NCBI GenBank assembly: GCA_046734335.1
Contig: JBKPRA010000053.1
Location: 83,076 to 147,075, forward strand
Length of the DNA stretch: 64,000 nucleotides
Direction: 5' to 3'
From: DATBLE01 sp046734335
GTDB lineage: Bacteria > Actinomycetota > Thermoleophilia > Gaiellales > Gaiellaceae
Shown: positions 24,548-31,472 of the stretch, one piece after another
Layout: each line of letters begins with the position of its first letter
Numbering within the stretch: position 1 is the stretch's first letter
Translations under genes and position numbers: made by a program
The notes under the pieces: generated by a model
The model's database searches: none
Told to the model about the DNA's origin: nothing
Seen by the model: only the letters and a program-made list of their open reading frames with translations

Positions 24548-25311
24548 TCGACGCGCAGCGCGTCGACTTCATCGCTGTCCCCGTCTCCGATCTCGAGAGA
24601 GCAGACGAGTTCTACGGGGATGCGCTCGGCCTCCCGCGCAACCCCAACAGCTCGGGCGAGCGCTGGGTCGAGTACGAGACCGGCAACCTGACGATCGCGC
24701 TCTCGACGTTCGGCGGCGGAATCGGCATCGGTGTCCGCGACGTGGATTCGGCACGGGCAGAACTCGAGAACGACGGTGTGGAGTTCGCGATGGATACGTT
24801 CGACTCGGGTGTGTGCAACGGCGCGCCCTTCGCAGATCCCGACGGCAACCGGCTGCTGCTCCATCGGCGCTACGCACCGCTCGAGGCGTTCGAACCGCCC
24901 GCCGCCGACGTCCAGCGCACCGACTTCGTCGGAGTCAACGTCAGGGACCGGGGACGGGCGGCCGAGTTCTACGCCGGTACGCTCGGCCTCGGGCGGAATC
25001 CCCTGTCGGACGACGAATGGCCTGAATACGACGTCGGAAATGTCTGTCTGATCACCAGCACGCCGGAGCAGAAGGGCGACGAGCGTCACGCCTTCGCCGA
25101 CGGCGACTACGAGCCCGAGTACGCGATTGCTCTCCGCGTCCCGGACGTCGCGGCGTCGATGGAGCGCCTGAGGGGAAACGGCGTCGAGTTCCAGTTCCCC
25201 GAGGTCTACGACACGACCGTCTGCCACATGGCGTTCTTCGACGATCCCGACGGGAACGCGCTGATGCTCCACCATCGTTACGCGCCCTATCCGGACGGGA
25301 GCACACCCTGA
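24544..25311 (+). CDS. Two-domain VOC (glyoxalase/bleomycin-resistance fold) protein
   Basis: A 255-residue protein of two tandem vicinal-oxygen-chelate domains. Domain 1 (about 5-118) ends CNGAPFADPDGNRLLLHRRYAP; domain 2 (about 124-250) ends CHMAFFDDPDGNALMLHHRYAP. Such domains bind a metal through His/Glu and act as lyases, isomerases, dioxygenases or binding proteins; the substrate is not predictable. The TTG start at 24544 has GAGG 6 bases upstream. It sits inside the suf operon between sufB and sufD, next to a single-domain paralogue. That location is unusual and suggests a link to sulfur or oxidant handling (inference). Confidence 0.82.
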   Translation: MIDAQRVDFIAVPVSDLERADEFYGDALGLPRNPNSSGERWVEYETGNLTIALSTFGGGIGIGVRDVDSARAELENDGVEFAMDTFDSGVCNGAPFADPDGNRLLLHRRYAPLEAFEPPAADVQRTDFVGVNVRDRGRAAEFYAGTLGLGRNPLSDDEWPEYDVGNVCLITSTPEQKGDERHAFADGDYEPEYAIALRVPDVAASMERLRGNGVEFQFPEVYDTTVCHMAFFDDPDGNALMLHHRYAPYPDGSTP

Positions 25312-25676
25312 TGCAGGTCGAACAGGTCGATTTCGTCACGGTTCCGACTCGCGACACCGGGCGTGCGGTCGCGTTCTATCGGGACGTCCTCGGTCTACGC
25401 GAGAGCGAGTACACCGAGGGCGAGATCGAGGCGTCCAACGTCACGCTTTCGTTCTGGGAACCCGAGCGGGACGGGCTCGAGTTCAAGCCGAACGAGGCCG
25501 GCCTAGGTCTTCGTGTGGCGGACGTCGAGGCTGCACGGTCCGAGCTCGAGACCCGGGGCGTCGAGTTCCTCGGCGACACCTTCGACTCTAAGGTCTGCCA
25601 CATGGGGTTCTTCAGGGATCTGGACGGAAACGTGGTCATCCTTCACCGACGCTATGCCCCTCGCACCCCGCGCTGA
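25311..25676 (+). CDS. Single-domain VOC protein
   Basis: A 121-residue VOC-fold protein (VDFVTVPTRDTGRAVAFYRD at the start, CHMGFFRDLDGNVVILHRRYAP at the end). It is clearly homologous to the two domains of the preceding protein; all three end in H-(R/H)-R-Y-A-P. ATG 25311 overlaps the upstream stop (TGATG), and the sufD start lies inside its last 23 bases, so it is translated as part of the suf operon. Metal-binding His/Glu positions seem preserved, but function is unknown. Confidence 0.82.
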   Translation: MQVEQVDFVTVPTRDTGRAVAFYRDVLGLRESEYTEGEIEASNVTLSFWEPERDGLEFKPNEAGLGLRVADVEAARSELETRGVEFLGDTFDSKVCHMGFFRDLDGNVVILHRRYAPRTPR

Positions 25677-26832
25677 GCTCCTCGAGCACTATCGCGAGCT
25701 GCCCCTGCCCGACACGACGCAGGAGGCCTGGCGGTTCACGGACTTGAAGGGCTTCGACCCGGACGCCTTCGGCCGAAATGGACATGGCGGGAGGCAGGCT
25801 CCGGCAATGTCCATGCTCGACATCGACCTTGCGGGCGTGGCGTCCGTGGACGAGACTGGAATCGAGATCGCACGCGCCCCCGACGGCGTCACCTTCGAGC
25901 CGCTGACCGAGCACGAGCGGCTCGGCACCCTCGTCGGCGCCGACGACAAGTTCACCGCCCACAACGCGGCCAGCTGGGAGCACGGCCTGCTCGTCCGGGT
26001 GCCGAAGGGGGTCGAGCTGGAGCAGCCCCTCTACGTGAGGATCGCCAACTCGAGCCCGGACGGGTCGCTCTTCTGGCGGCTGCTCGTGGTCGCCGAGGAG
26101 GGATCGCGCTTCACCCTGATCGAGGAGTACGCCTCCGCATCGCCCGACCTGGCCGCGTACACGAACGCTGCGGTGGAGCTCTTCGTCGAGCAGGGCGCGA
26201 GGCTCGAGTACGTGTCGCTCCAGAACCTCTCCCGGGGGACGTGGCACTTCGCCACCCACCACGCGCGGGTCGAACGCGACGCCGAGCTCGACTGGGTTGC
26301 CGGCGGCTTCGGTTCGCGGAAGGGCAAGACACGGATCCAGAACGACCTCGCCGGGCAGGGTGCGACCTCGCGCGTCACCGGCGCCTACTTCGCCGACGGC
26401 GAGCAGCACCTCGACTACGACACGTTTCAGGAGCACATCGCCCCGAACACAACCTCGGACTTCGCGTTCAAGGGAGCGCTTCGCGACGAGGCGACCACCG
26501 TTTGGCGCGGGATGATCCGCGTCGAGCACGAGGCGCAGAAGACCAATGCCTACCAGGAGAACCGCAATCTGCTGCTCTCCGAGCGGGCCCATGCCGACTC
26601 GATCCCCGGCCTGGAGATCCTCGCGAACGACGTGCGCTGCACCCACGGCGCCACACTGGGGCAAGTCGACCGCGAGCAGCTCTTCTACCTGATGTCCCGC
26701 GGGCTCTCCCGGTCGGAGGCCGAGCGCCTGATCGTCCGCGGTTTCTTCCAGGACGTGCTCGACCGGATCGTGCTGGAACCCGTCCGAGAGGCCCTTGCGG
26801 ACGCGCTCGAGGCACGGATCCCCCAGACGTAG
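25654..26832 (+). CDS. sufD: Fe-S cluster assembly protein SufD
   Basis: A 392-residue SufD, paralogous to SufB. The N-terminal block reads TTQEAWRFTDLKGFDPDAF, and the C-terminal beta-helix core contains VRCTHGATLGQVDREQLFYL and SRGLSRSEAERLIVRGFF, with the His shared with SufB-SufD cluster binding. It completes the SufBCD scaffold. Start ATG 25654 lies 23 bases inside the VOC gene. It is the last gene of the plus-strand suf segment before the reversed queuosine gene. Confidence 0.95.
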   Translation: MPLAPRAELLEHYRELPLPDTTQEAWRFTDLKGFDPDAFGRNGHGGRQAPAMSMLDIDLAGVASVDETGIEIARAPDGVTFEPLTEHERLGTLVGADDKFTAHNAASWEHGLLVRVPKGVELEQPLYVRIANSSPDGSLFWRLLVVAEEGSRFTLIEEYASASPDLAAYTNAAVELFVEQGARLEYVSLQNLSRGTWHFATHHARVERDAELDWVAGGFGSRKGKTRIQNDLAGQGATSRVTGAYFADGEQHLDYDTFQEHIAPNTTSDFAFKGALRDEATTVWRGMIRVEHEAQKTNAYQENRNLLLSERAHADSIPGLEILANDVRCTHGATLGQVDREQLFYLMSRGLSRSEAERLIVRGFFQDVLDRIVLEPVREALADALEARIPQT

Positions 26833-26834
26833 AC

Positions 26835-27809
26835 CTAGTAGTAGATCGTCCGCGTCAGGTGATGCGGGTAGTGCGTGCGGTGGAACGGCACCCATAGGCG
26901 CGCATCCACCTGCGGCACGATCGCCCGGAGCTCCGGCGGGCGCAGCTCGTTCACGCGCTTCGTCAGCTCCTCGCACGCGAAGATCGTGTGTGCCCGGATC
27001 TCGACCTCCCAGGACGAGCCCGCTTCGATCAGCCGACCCTTGCGGACGGCCGCGTCCAGCTCGTCCGAGTAGCGCGTGATCCCGAGAACGCGGAGCGCCG
27101 CCGGGACGATGTAGTCGGCGAACGCGGTCAGGCGGTCCAAGTCCTCGAACCCGGTGCCGCCGGGGAGCGTCGCTTGCAGGATCCAGACGGAGAGCTGGGC
27201 GAGCTTCCAGAAGCGGACGGTCTCGTCCGCGTACGCCGCGACGTCGTCGAATCGCGGGAACTCGCGCGTGAGCACCTCGAGGAAACCGGCGCCGCCGTCG
27301 TAGAGGCGCCGGGGCGCTGCGGCCATGACGTTCGAGAAGCGGCCGCCGTATCGCTCGACCAGTGTCGCGCCGATCTCACGCCAGATCCGGGCGCGCTCGT
27401 CGAGGAGCTGCAGCTCGAAGTTGCCCCCGCCGAAGATCCTGCGCAGGTCGTTCTCCGTGACCTCGGCCAGCCAGGCGCCGTCGAGCACCGGCACGTCCTC
27501 GGCGAGCGCCCGTTGGAGGCAGAAGTGCATCCCGTCCGCGTCGGCCAGGACACGGCCGTCGTGGACGACCTCCCATCGCTCCCGGGTCGTGAAATCCGTG
27601 AACGCGAAGTTGACGCAGGTCGCCGTCAGGACGAAGTCGACGATCCCGTCGCGGTCGAGCTCGAGTGGGAAGGGGAGGATGAACGCCGGCGGCGGCAGCT
27701 CCTCGTACGCCATCCAGCCCGCGTGGTCGGCAAGGCGGCCGAGATCGATCGAGACATCGCGTGCGGTCTCCACGACCGGCAACACGGAATCGAGGACTGG
27801 ATGGCTCAT
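26835..27809 (-). CDS. Queuosine 5'-phosphate N-glycosylase/hydrolase (queuosine salvage, DUF2419)
   Basis: A 324-residue protein of the Q-salvage family. Characteristic blocks are DFVLTATCVNFAFTD, LQRALAEDVPVLDG, ENDLRRIFGG, and FEDLDRLTAFADYIVPAALR, the last carrying the conserved D...FADY-P motif. In eukaryotes and some bacteria the enzyme frees queuine from queuosine nucleotide for reuse in tRNA wobble modification. It lies reversed between sufD and sufS, splitting the suf locus. Downstream queuine transferase genes are not in the window. ATG 27809 is preferred; GTG 27827 is possible. Confidence 0.85.
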   Translation of the reverse strand: MSHPVLDSVLPVVETARDVSIDLGRLADHAGWMAYEELPPPAFILPFPLELDRDGIVDFVLTATCVNFAFTDFTTRERWEVVHDGRVLADADGMHFCLQRALAEDVPVLDGAWLAEVTENDLRRIFGGGNFELQLLDERARIWREIGATLVERYGGRFSNVMAAAPRRLYDGGAGFLEVLTREFPRFDDVAAYADETVRFWKLAQLSVWILQATLPGGTGFEDLDRLTAFADYIVPAALRVLGITRYSDELDAAVRKGRLIEAGSSWEVEIRAHTIFACEELTKRVNELRPPELRAIVPQVDARLWVPFHRTHYPHHLTRTIYY

Positions 27810-27900
27810 CGCCCCATTCGACCACAAGCCGATTTCCGCCGCCGCGACCGACGAGGCGGGCGCGGCTCACTGGGCCGGCTCGGGTGCGAACTCGCTTGTG

Positions 27901-27938
27901 GGAAGGGGCATTCGGGGGAACCCGGCCGATTCCCCGTG
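27901..27938. repeat. Dispersed palindromic repeat, copy C (diverged)
   Basis: GGAAGGGGCATTCGGGGGAA followed by CCCGGCCGATTCCCCGTG resembles copies A and B in order and spacing, and folds through GGGGAA/TTCCCC. It lies in the 151-base spacer between the queuosine gene and sufS, just before the sufS promoter. Confidence 0.5.
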
Positions 27939-27948
27939 TTGACGCCGG

Positions 27949-27954
27949 TACGAT
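27949..27954 (+). promoter_or_regulatory. -10 box of sufSU (leaderless type)
   Basis: TACGAT ends 6 bases before ATG 27961, with no ribosome site between. Confidence 0.5.
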
Positions 27955-27960
27955 GGACAC

Positions 27961-29205
27961 ATGGCGGTGACGGCCACTCCCAAACTCGATGCGCACAGGC
28001 TGCGCGCCGATTTCCCGGTCTTCGAGCAGCCCATCCACGGGAAGCCGCTGGCCTTCCTCGACTCCGCGGTCACCTCCCAGAAGCCGCGGCAGGTGCTCGA
28101 CGCGATGCGTGACTTCTACGCGACCTCGTACTCGAACGTGCACCGGGGCGTCTACACGCTTTCGGAGCGTGCGACCGAAGGCTACGAGGGCGCGCGCGAG
28201 AAGGTGCGCTCCTTCCTGAACGCGCCGTCCACGCGCGAAGTGATCTTCACCCGCCAGGCAACCGAAGCGCTCAATCTCGTCGCCTACGCCTGGGGGCTCG
28301 ACAACCTCGGCCCAGGCGATCTCGCGCTCGTCACCGAGCTCGAGCATCACTCGAACTTCGTTCCCTGGCAGCAGATCGCCGGGCGTACGGGGGCGGACTT
28401 CCGGATGATCCCGATCGACGACCTCGGCGAGCTGCGGATGGATCTGCTCGACGAGGTCGCCGGCGACGCGCGGGTCAAGGTCGTCGCCGCAAACCTCGTC
28501 TCCAACTCGTTGGGCACGATCAATCCGATCGAGCGCCTCGCCGGGTGGGCGCAAGAGCGCGGCGCGATCATGGTCGTCGACGCCGCGCAGGCCGCGCCGC
28601 ATCGCCGGATCGACGTGCAGACGCTCGGGGCCGACTTCGTCGCCCTCTCGTCGCACAAGATGTGCGGCCCGACCGGCGCCGGGGTTCTCTGGGGCCGGCG
28701 GGAGCTGCTCGAGGCGATGTCACCTTTCAACTACGGCGGCTCGATGATCCGCTCGGTGAAGGTGGAGGAGACGCTCTGGAACGAGCTGCCGTACAAGTTC
28801 GAGGCCGGCACGCCCGCGATCGCGGAGGTCTACGGGCTCGGAGTTGCGATCGACTACCTGGAGGCGGTCGGTCTCGAGGCGATCGAGCAGCACGAGCACG
28901 AGCTGGCCGAGTACGCGCTCGAGCAGCTGGCGGAGCTCCCGTTCGTGACCGTCTACGGGCCGCCGCCCGACCGGCGTGTCGGGCTCGTCTCGTTCAACGT
29001 CGAGGGCGTCCACCCACACGACGTCGCGCAGGTGCTCGACTGGGAGGGCGTGGCGATCCGGGCCGGGCACCACTGCTGCCAGCCGCTGATGACCCGACTC
29101 GGCGTGGCGGCGACGAATCGCGCGAGCTTCTACCTGTACACGATCCCGGAAGAGATCGACCGCCTCGTCGAAGGCCTCCACAAGGTCAAGGAGGTCCTCG
29201 GGTGA
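27961..29205 (+). CDS. sufS: Cysteine desulfurase SufS
   Basis: A 414-residue group II cysteine desulfurase. The PLP lysine is K233 in ALSSHKMCGPTG; the persulfide-forming Cys is C372 in IRAGHHCCQPLM; TELEHHSNFVPW and VVDAAQAAPH are cofactor-site strands. It extracts sulfur from cysteine and hands it to SufU, then SufB. It has its own leaderless-type promoter, is separated from sufCBD by the reversed queuosine gene, and overlaps sufU at its end (GTGA). Confidence 0.97.
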   Translation: MAVTATPKLDAHRLRADFPVFEQPIHGKPLAFLDSAVTSQKPRQVLDAMRDFYATSYSNVHRGVYTLSERATEGYEGAREKVRSFLNAPSTREVIFTRQATEALNLVAYAWGLDNLGPGDLALVTELEHHSNFVPWQQIAGRTGADFRMIPIDDLGELRMDLLDEVAGDARVKVVAANLVSNSLGTINPIERLAGWAQERGAIMVVDAAQAAPHRRIDVQTLGADFVALSSHKMCGPTGAGVLWGRRELLEAMSPFNYGGSMIRSVKVEETLWNELPYKFEAGTPAIAEVYGLGVAIDYLEAVGLEAIEQHEHELAEYALEQLAELPFVTVYGPPPDRRVGLVSFNVEGVHPHDVAQVLDWEGVAIRAGHHCCQPLMTRLGVAATNRASFYLYTIPEEIDRLVEGLHKVKEVLG

Positions 29206-29636
29206 GTGAGTTCGACCAGCTCTACCGCGAGGTGATCCTCGATCACTACAAGAACCCGCGCGGGCACGGAGTAATGGAGGATGCCGACGCCGAAGCGGAA
29301 GGCCAGAACCCGCTTTGCGGCGACGAGGTTTCGATCTACGTCGCCTTCGGCGATGACGGCGACACCATCGACGACGTCATGTTCTCCGGGCGAGGCTGCG
29401 CAATCTCGCAGGCTGCCACCTCGATGCTCACCGAGATGGTCAAGGGCCGGAAGGCGAGTGACGTGGCGGCGATGCCGAAGGAGGAGCTGCTCGAGGAGAT
29501 CGGCATCCCCCTGACTCCGGTGCGGCTCAAGTGCGCGATCCTCGGCCTGACCACGCTCCGGCTCGCGCTGCACAAGGGCAAGGGAACGCCGCTCCCCGAC
29601 GGACTGGCCGAGCTCGAAGACCTCGAGCTCAAGTAG
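29202..29636 (+). CDS. sufU: Sulfur transfer/zinc scaffold protein SufU
   Basis: A 144-residue SufU. The Zn ligands C39 and D41 (NPLCGDE), C66 (GRGCAISQ) and C111 (RLKCAILG) are present, as is the insertion between the second and third Cys that separates SufU from IscU. SufU accepts the persulfide from SufS. GTG 29202 overlaps the sufS stop. The region after it (29637-29802) holds a GCCGGGC/GCCCGGC hairpin and repeat copy B. Confidence 0.95.
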   Translation: MSEFDQLYREVILDHYKNPRGHGVMEDADAEAEGQNPLCGDEVSIYVAFGDDGDTIDDVMFSGRGCAISQAATSMLTEMVKGRKASDVAAMPKEELLEEIGIPLTPVRLKCAILGLTTLRLALHKGKGTPLPDGLAELEDLELK

Positions 29637-29708
29637 CGCATCTTCTCTCGGACGCATGCGGAGGAGACGTTCACCTGGCTCTGGTGTCGTGGCGATTGGC
29701 CGCCGGAG

Positions 29709-29725
29709 CCGGGCTTTGCCCGGCG
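29709..29725 (+). terminator. Possible terminator after sufU
   Basis: GCCGGGC (29709-29715), loop TTT, GCCCGGC (29719-29725) is a 7-bp perfect stem about 70 bases after sufU. No U-run follows, so termination is only possible, not shown. Confidence 0.35.
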
Positions 29726-29760
29726 GGACGCACACCAGGACCCGTGGTTCGATTCGGCCG

Positions 29761-29799
29761 AGGAGGGAGCCCATGGGGGAATCATGGGCTCCCCCACGC
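29761..29799. repeat. Dispersed palindromic repeat, copy B
   Basis: GGGAGCCCAT (29766-29775) and ATGGGCTCCC (29785-29794) form a perfect 10-bp stem around GGGGGAATC. The 27-base core 29773-29799 matches copy A at about 22 of 27 positions. It ends a few bases before the Rieske gene start. Confidence 0.65.
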
Positions 29800-29802
29800 T
29801 AG

Positions 29803-30114
29803 GTGCCCGAGCTGGACGTCTGCCCGGTCGAGGAGCTGCCGCCGGGGGAGATGAAAATCGTCACTGCGGGTCTCGTCTCGGTCGGGGTCTACAACCTCGA
29901 CGGGACCTACTACGCGATCGAGGACCGTTGCTCGCACGACGACGGTCCCCTCTGCGAAGGCGAGTTCGAGCCCGACACCGGCGTGGTCATCTGTCCCCGC
30001 CACGGTGCCAACTTCGACATCCGCAGCGGCGAGGCGCTGACGCTGCCCGCCTTCGAGCCGGTTTCGACGTACCCGGTCCGGGTCGTCGACGGAATCGTCA
30101 AGGTCGAGCTCTAG
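29803..30114 (+). CDS. Rieske [2Fe-2S] ferredoxin-like protein
   Basis: A 103-residue Rieske protein. Cluster ligands are C43-x-H45 (RCSHDDGPL) and C64-x2-H67 (CPRHGANFD). The small soluble form is like the ferredoxin components of aromatic-ring dioxygenases or NirD, and such genes often follow sufU in actinobacteria. It probably transfers electrons or serves as a cluster client of the Suf system. It starts at GTG 29803, only 4 bases after a palindromic repeat, and no clear ribosome site is seen. Confidence 0.88.
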   Translation: MPELDVCPVEELPPGEMKIVTAGLVSVGVYNLDGTYYAIEDRCSHDDGPLCEGEFEPDTGVVICPRHGANFDIRSGEALTLPAFEPVSTYPVRVVDGIVKVEL

Positions 30115-30135
30115 CTGCGGGCTCGCACCGTCGCC

Positions 30136-30141
30136 TAAGCT
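30136..30141 (+). promoter_or_regulatory. -10 box of the methyltransferase gene (leaderless type)
   Basis: TAAGCT ends 6 bases before GTG 30148, and the intervening GGCGGC offers at most a poor ribosome site. Confidence 0.45.
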
Positions 30142-30147
30142 GGCGGC

Positions 30148-30747
30148 GTGCTGGACGATCGCATGCGAGCCGTGCTCGAGCGCCTCACAGCGGAGGACGC
30201 GGACGAGCGGGCACGGGGCCTTCCGCAGGAGGTCCGCGCGCGAGCCGTCTCCCCGACGACCGGACAGTTCCTGTTCGCGCTCGTTGCGCCGCAGAACGCG
30301 TGCGAGGTGCTCGAGATCGGCGGCTCGCGCGGCTATTCGACGATCTGGCTCGCCGCCGGCGCCCGCATTCTCGGCGGAAGAATCGTGTCGCTCGAGCACG
30401 ACCCGGCGAAGTGCGAAGCCTGGCGCCGCAACATCGAGGAGGCCGGGCTGAGCGAGTGGGCCGAGCTCGTCGAGGGCGATGCCAAGGAGAATCTGCCAGC
30501 GATCGAGGACGTCTTCGACGTCGTCTTCATCGACGCCGAGAAGGAAGACTACGAGCAGTACTTCCGACTCGCCCGCCCGAAGCTCGAGCCCGGCGCGCTC
30601 GTCGTCGCCGACAACGTGCTCTCCCACGAGGAGACCCTCGGGGCCTACTCGCGCTCCCGGCAGGCAGATCCCGGCCTGGTCAGCGTGACGGTGCCGCTCG
30701 ACCGTGGCCTGGAGCTGAGCGTCGTCCTGACCGAGTCGCTAGAGTGA
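30148..30747 (+). CDS. SAM-dependent O-methyltransferase
   Basis: A 199-residue class I methyltransferase. The SAM loop is EVLEIGGSRGYSTIWLA (about 53-69), then LEHDPAKCEAWRRNI, DVVFIDAEKEDY (metal/substrate Asp) and VVADNVLSHEE. This is the caffeoyl-CoA/catechol-type O-methyltransferase pattern (Methyltransf_3). The natural substrate is unknown. The GTG start and the -10 box 6 bases away suggest a leaderless mRNA. The candidate structured RNA begins 10 bases after its stop. Confidence 0.85.
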   Translation: MLDDRMRAVLERLTAEDADERARGLPQEVRARAVSPTTGQFLFALVAPQNACEVLEIGGSRGYSTIWLAAGARILGGRIVSLEHDPAKCEAWRRNIEEAGLSEWAELVEGDAKENLPAIEDVFDVVFIDAEKEDYEQYFRLARPKLEPGALVVADNVLSHEETLGAYSRSRQADPGLVSVTVPLDRGLELSVVLTESLE

Positions 30748-30756
30748 GATCACCGC

Positions 30757-30977
30757 GGAAAGGAGGTGGTCCGACTTGAGCGATGACAGTACGGGCAGTG
30801 GAGGTGCCAGCCGGTAGGGGCGTGCCCCGGGACCTGAAGAGGGGAATCGCCTAGCCAGCGTAGGGGTTTCGCTGTGAGCGCCGCCGCCCTCGTAGACAGG
30901 GTGGCAGGAAGCGCCCCTGCTAGTACAGGCTGGTGACCGGATACGAGGGCCGCTTTCGAGCGGCCCTCGGTCTTTCT
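30757..30977 (+). ncRNA. Candidate structured noncoding RNA (possibly a raiA-type motif)
   Basis: A gene-free stretch of about 220 bases. It opens with AAAGGAGGTGGTCC (a near-perfect anti-16S sequence) and ends in an 11-bp terminator. Visible helices: GGTCC 30768-30772 with GGACC 30830-30834; GGGG/CCCC 30817-30828; CAGCG 30856-30860 with CGCTG 30870-30874; GCCGCCCT 30883-30890 with AGGGTGGC 30898-30905; long-range CCAGCC 30807-30812 with GGCTGG 30928-30933 and CTAGC 30851-30855 with GCTAG 30919-30923. AGGGG in a hairpin loop (30862-30866) can pair CCCCT 30914-30918 as a pseudoknot. Only a 13-codon frame (TTG 30776) follows the ribosome-site-like sequence. Size, phylum and terminator fit the raiA RNA class, but I could not confirm the family. 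Confidence 0.55.
30944..30976 (+). terminator. UUCG-loop intrinsic terminator
   Basis: CGAGGGCCGCT (30944-30954), loop TTCG, AGCGGCCCTCG (30959-30969), then GTCTTTC. The 11-bp perfect stem with a UUCG tetraloop ends the RNA element and also faces the convergent lipoprotein gene. Confidence 0.9.
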
Positions 30978-31458
30978 ACGGGCCGGAGCCGGCGTCCAGC
31001 AGGCTGCTGATGTCGTAGCCCTTGTCCTTGAACGCCTGCTGGAGCTGGATCAGCTCCTGGATGGGCTTTGCTCCGAAGAGGGCGGCGATCGCCGCGGAGG
31101 GATCCTTCGCCTTGTCGAGTGTCGTGACCAGCGACGGGAGGTCGTCGGCGAAGCCGCGCATCGCCGCCACCAGCCTCGTGTGCAGGTCGGCGACCGCCGC
31201 GGGCGGGTTGAGCGCCTCGACCTTGTCCGAGAACGAGCGCAGCGACTGCTGCAGCTTGGGGACGTCGCTCTTCTTCAGCGTCGTCGACGCACCGACCGAC
31301 TGGCGCAGCTCCGCGCCGATCTCGTTGGAGAGCTGCTGGAGCTTGGCCTGGTACTGGGCTTTCGTCAGCGGCTTGCTCGCTTCATCGTTCCCGCCGCCTC
31401 CGCCGCAGCCGGCGACGAGGAGGCCCAGTGCGACGAGGAGAACGAGGGCTCTCGGCAC
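30976..31458 (-). CDS. Predicted lipoprotein, function unknown
   Basis: A 160-residue exported protein with lipobox LLVAGC (Cys 18), a Gly-rich spacer, then an all-helical domain (LTKAQYQAKLQQLSNEIGAE ... LQQAFKDKGYDISSLLDA). I do not recognise a family. TAGGGT (31470-31465) ends 6 bases before GTG 31458, so the gene seems to have its own leaderless promoter inside the dcd operon end. It is convergent with the structured RNA and shares its terminator region. Confidence 0.75.
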   Translation of the reverse strand: MPRALVLLVALGLLVAGCGGGGGNDEASKPLTKAQYQAKLQQLSNEIGAELRQSVGASTTLKKSDVPKLQQSLRSFSDKVEALNPPAAVADLHTRLVAAMRGFADDLPSLVTTLDKAKDPSAAIAALFGAKPIQELIQLQQAFKDKGYDISSLLDAGSGP

Positions 31459-31464
31459 GCCTCG

Positions 31465-31470
31465 ACCCTA
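31465..31470 (-). promoter_or_regulatory. -10 box of the lipoprotein gene (leaderless type)
   Basis: TAGGGT on the minus strand lies 6 bases before GTG 31458, just past the preceding gene's stop. Confidence 0.45.
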
Positions 31471-31472
31471 CC

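Noticed and set aside
29738..29760. GTGGTTCGATTC as a tRNA T-arm
   Set aside because: The T-loop-like string lacks a matching 5-bp stem, and no acceptor or anticodon arm can be built around it.
30776..30817. 13-codon frame after AAAGGAGG as a real gene
   Set aside because: The peptide is tiny with no recognisable feature, and the ribosome-site bases are themselves part of a helix; it is better treated as part of the RNA element.
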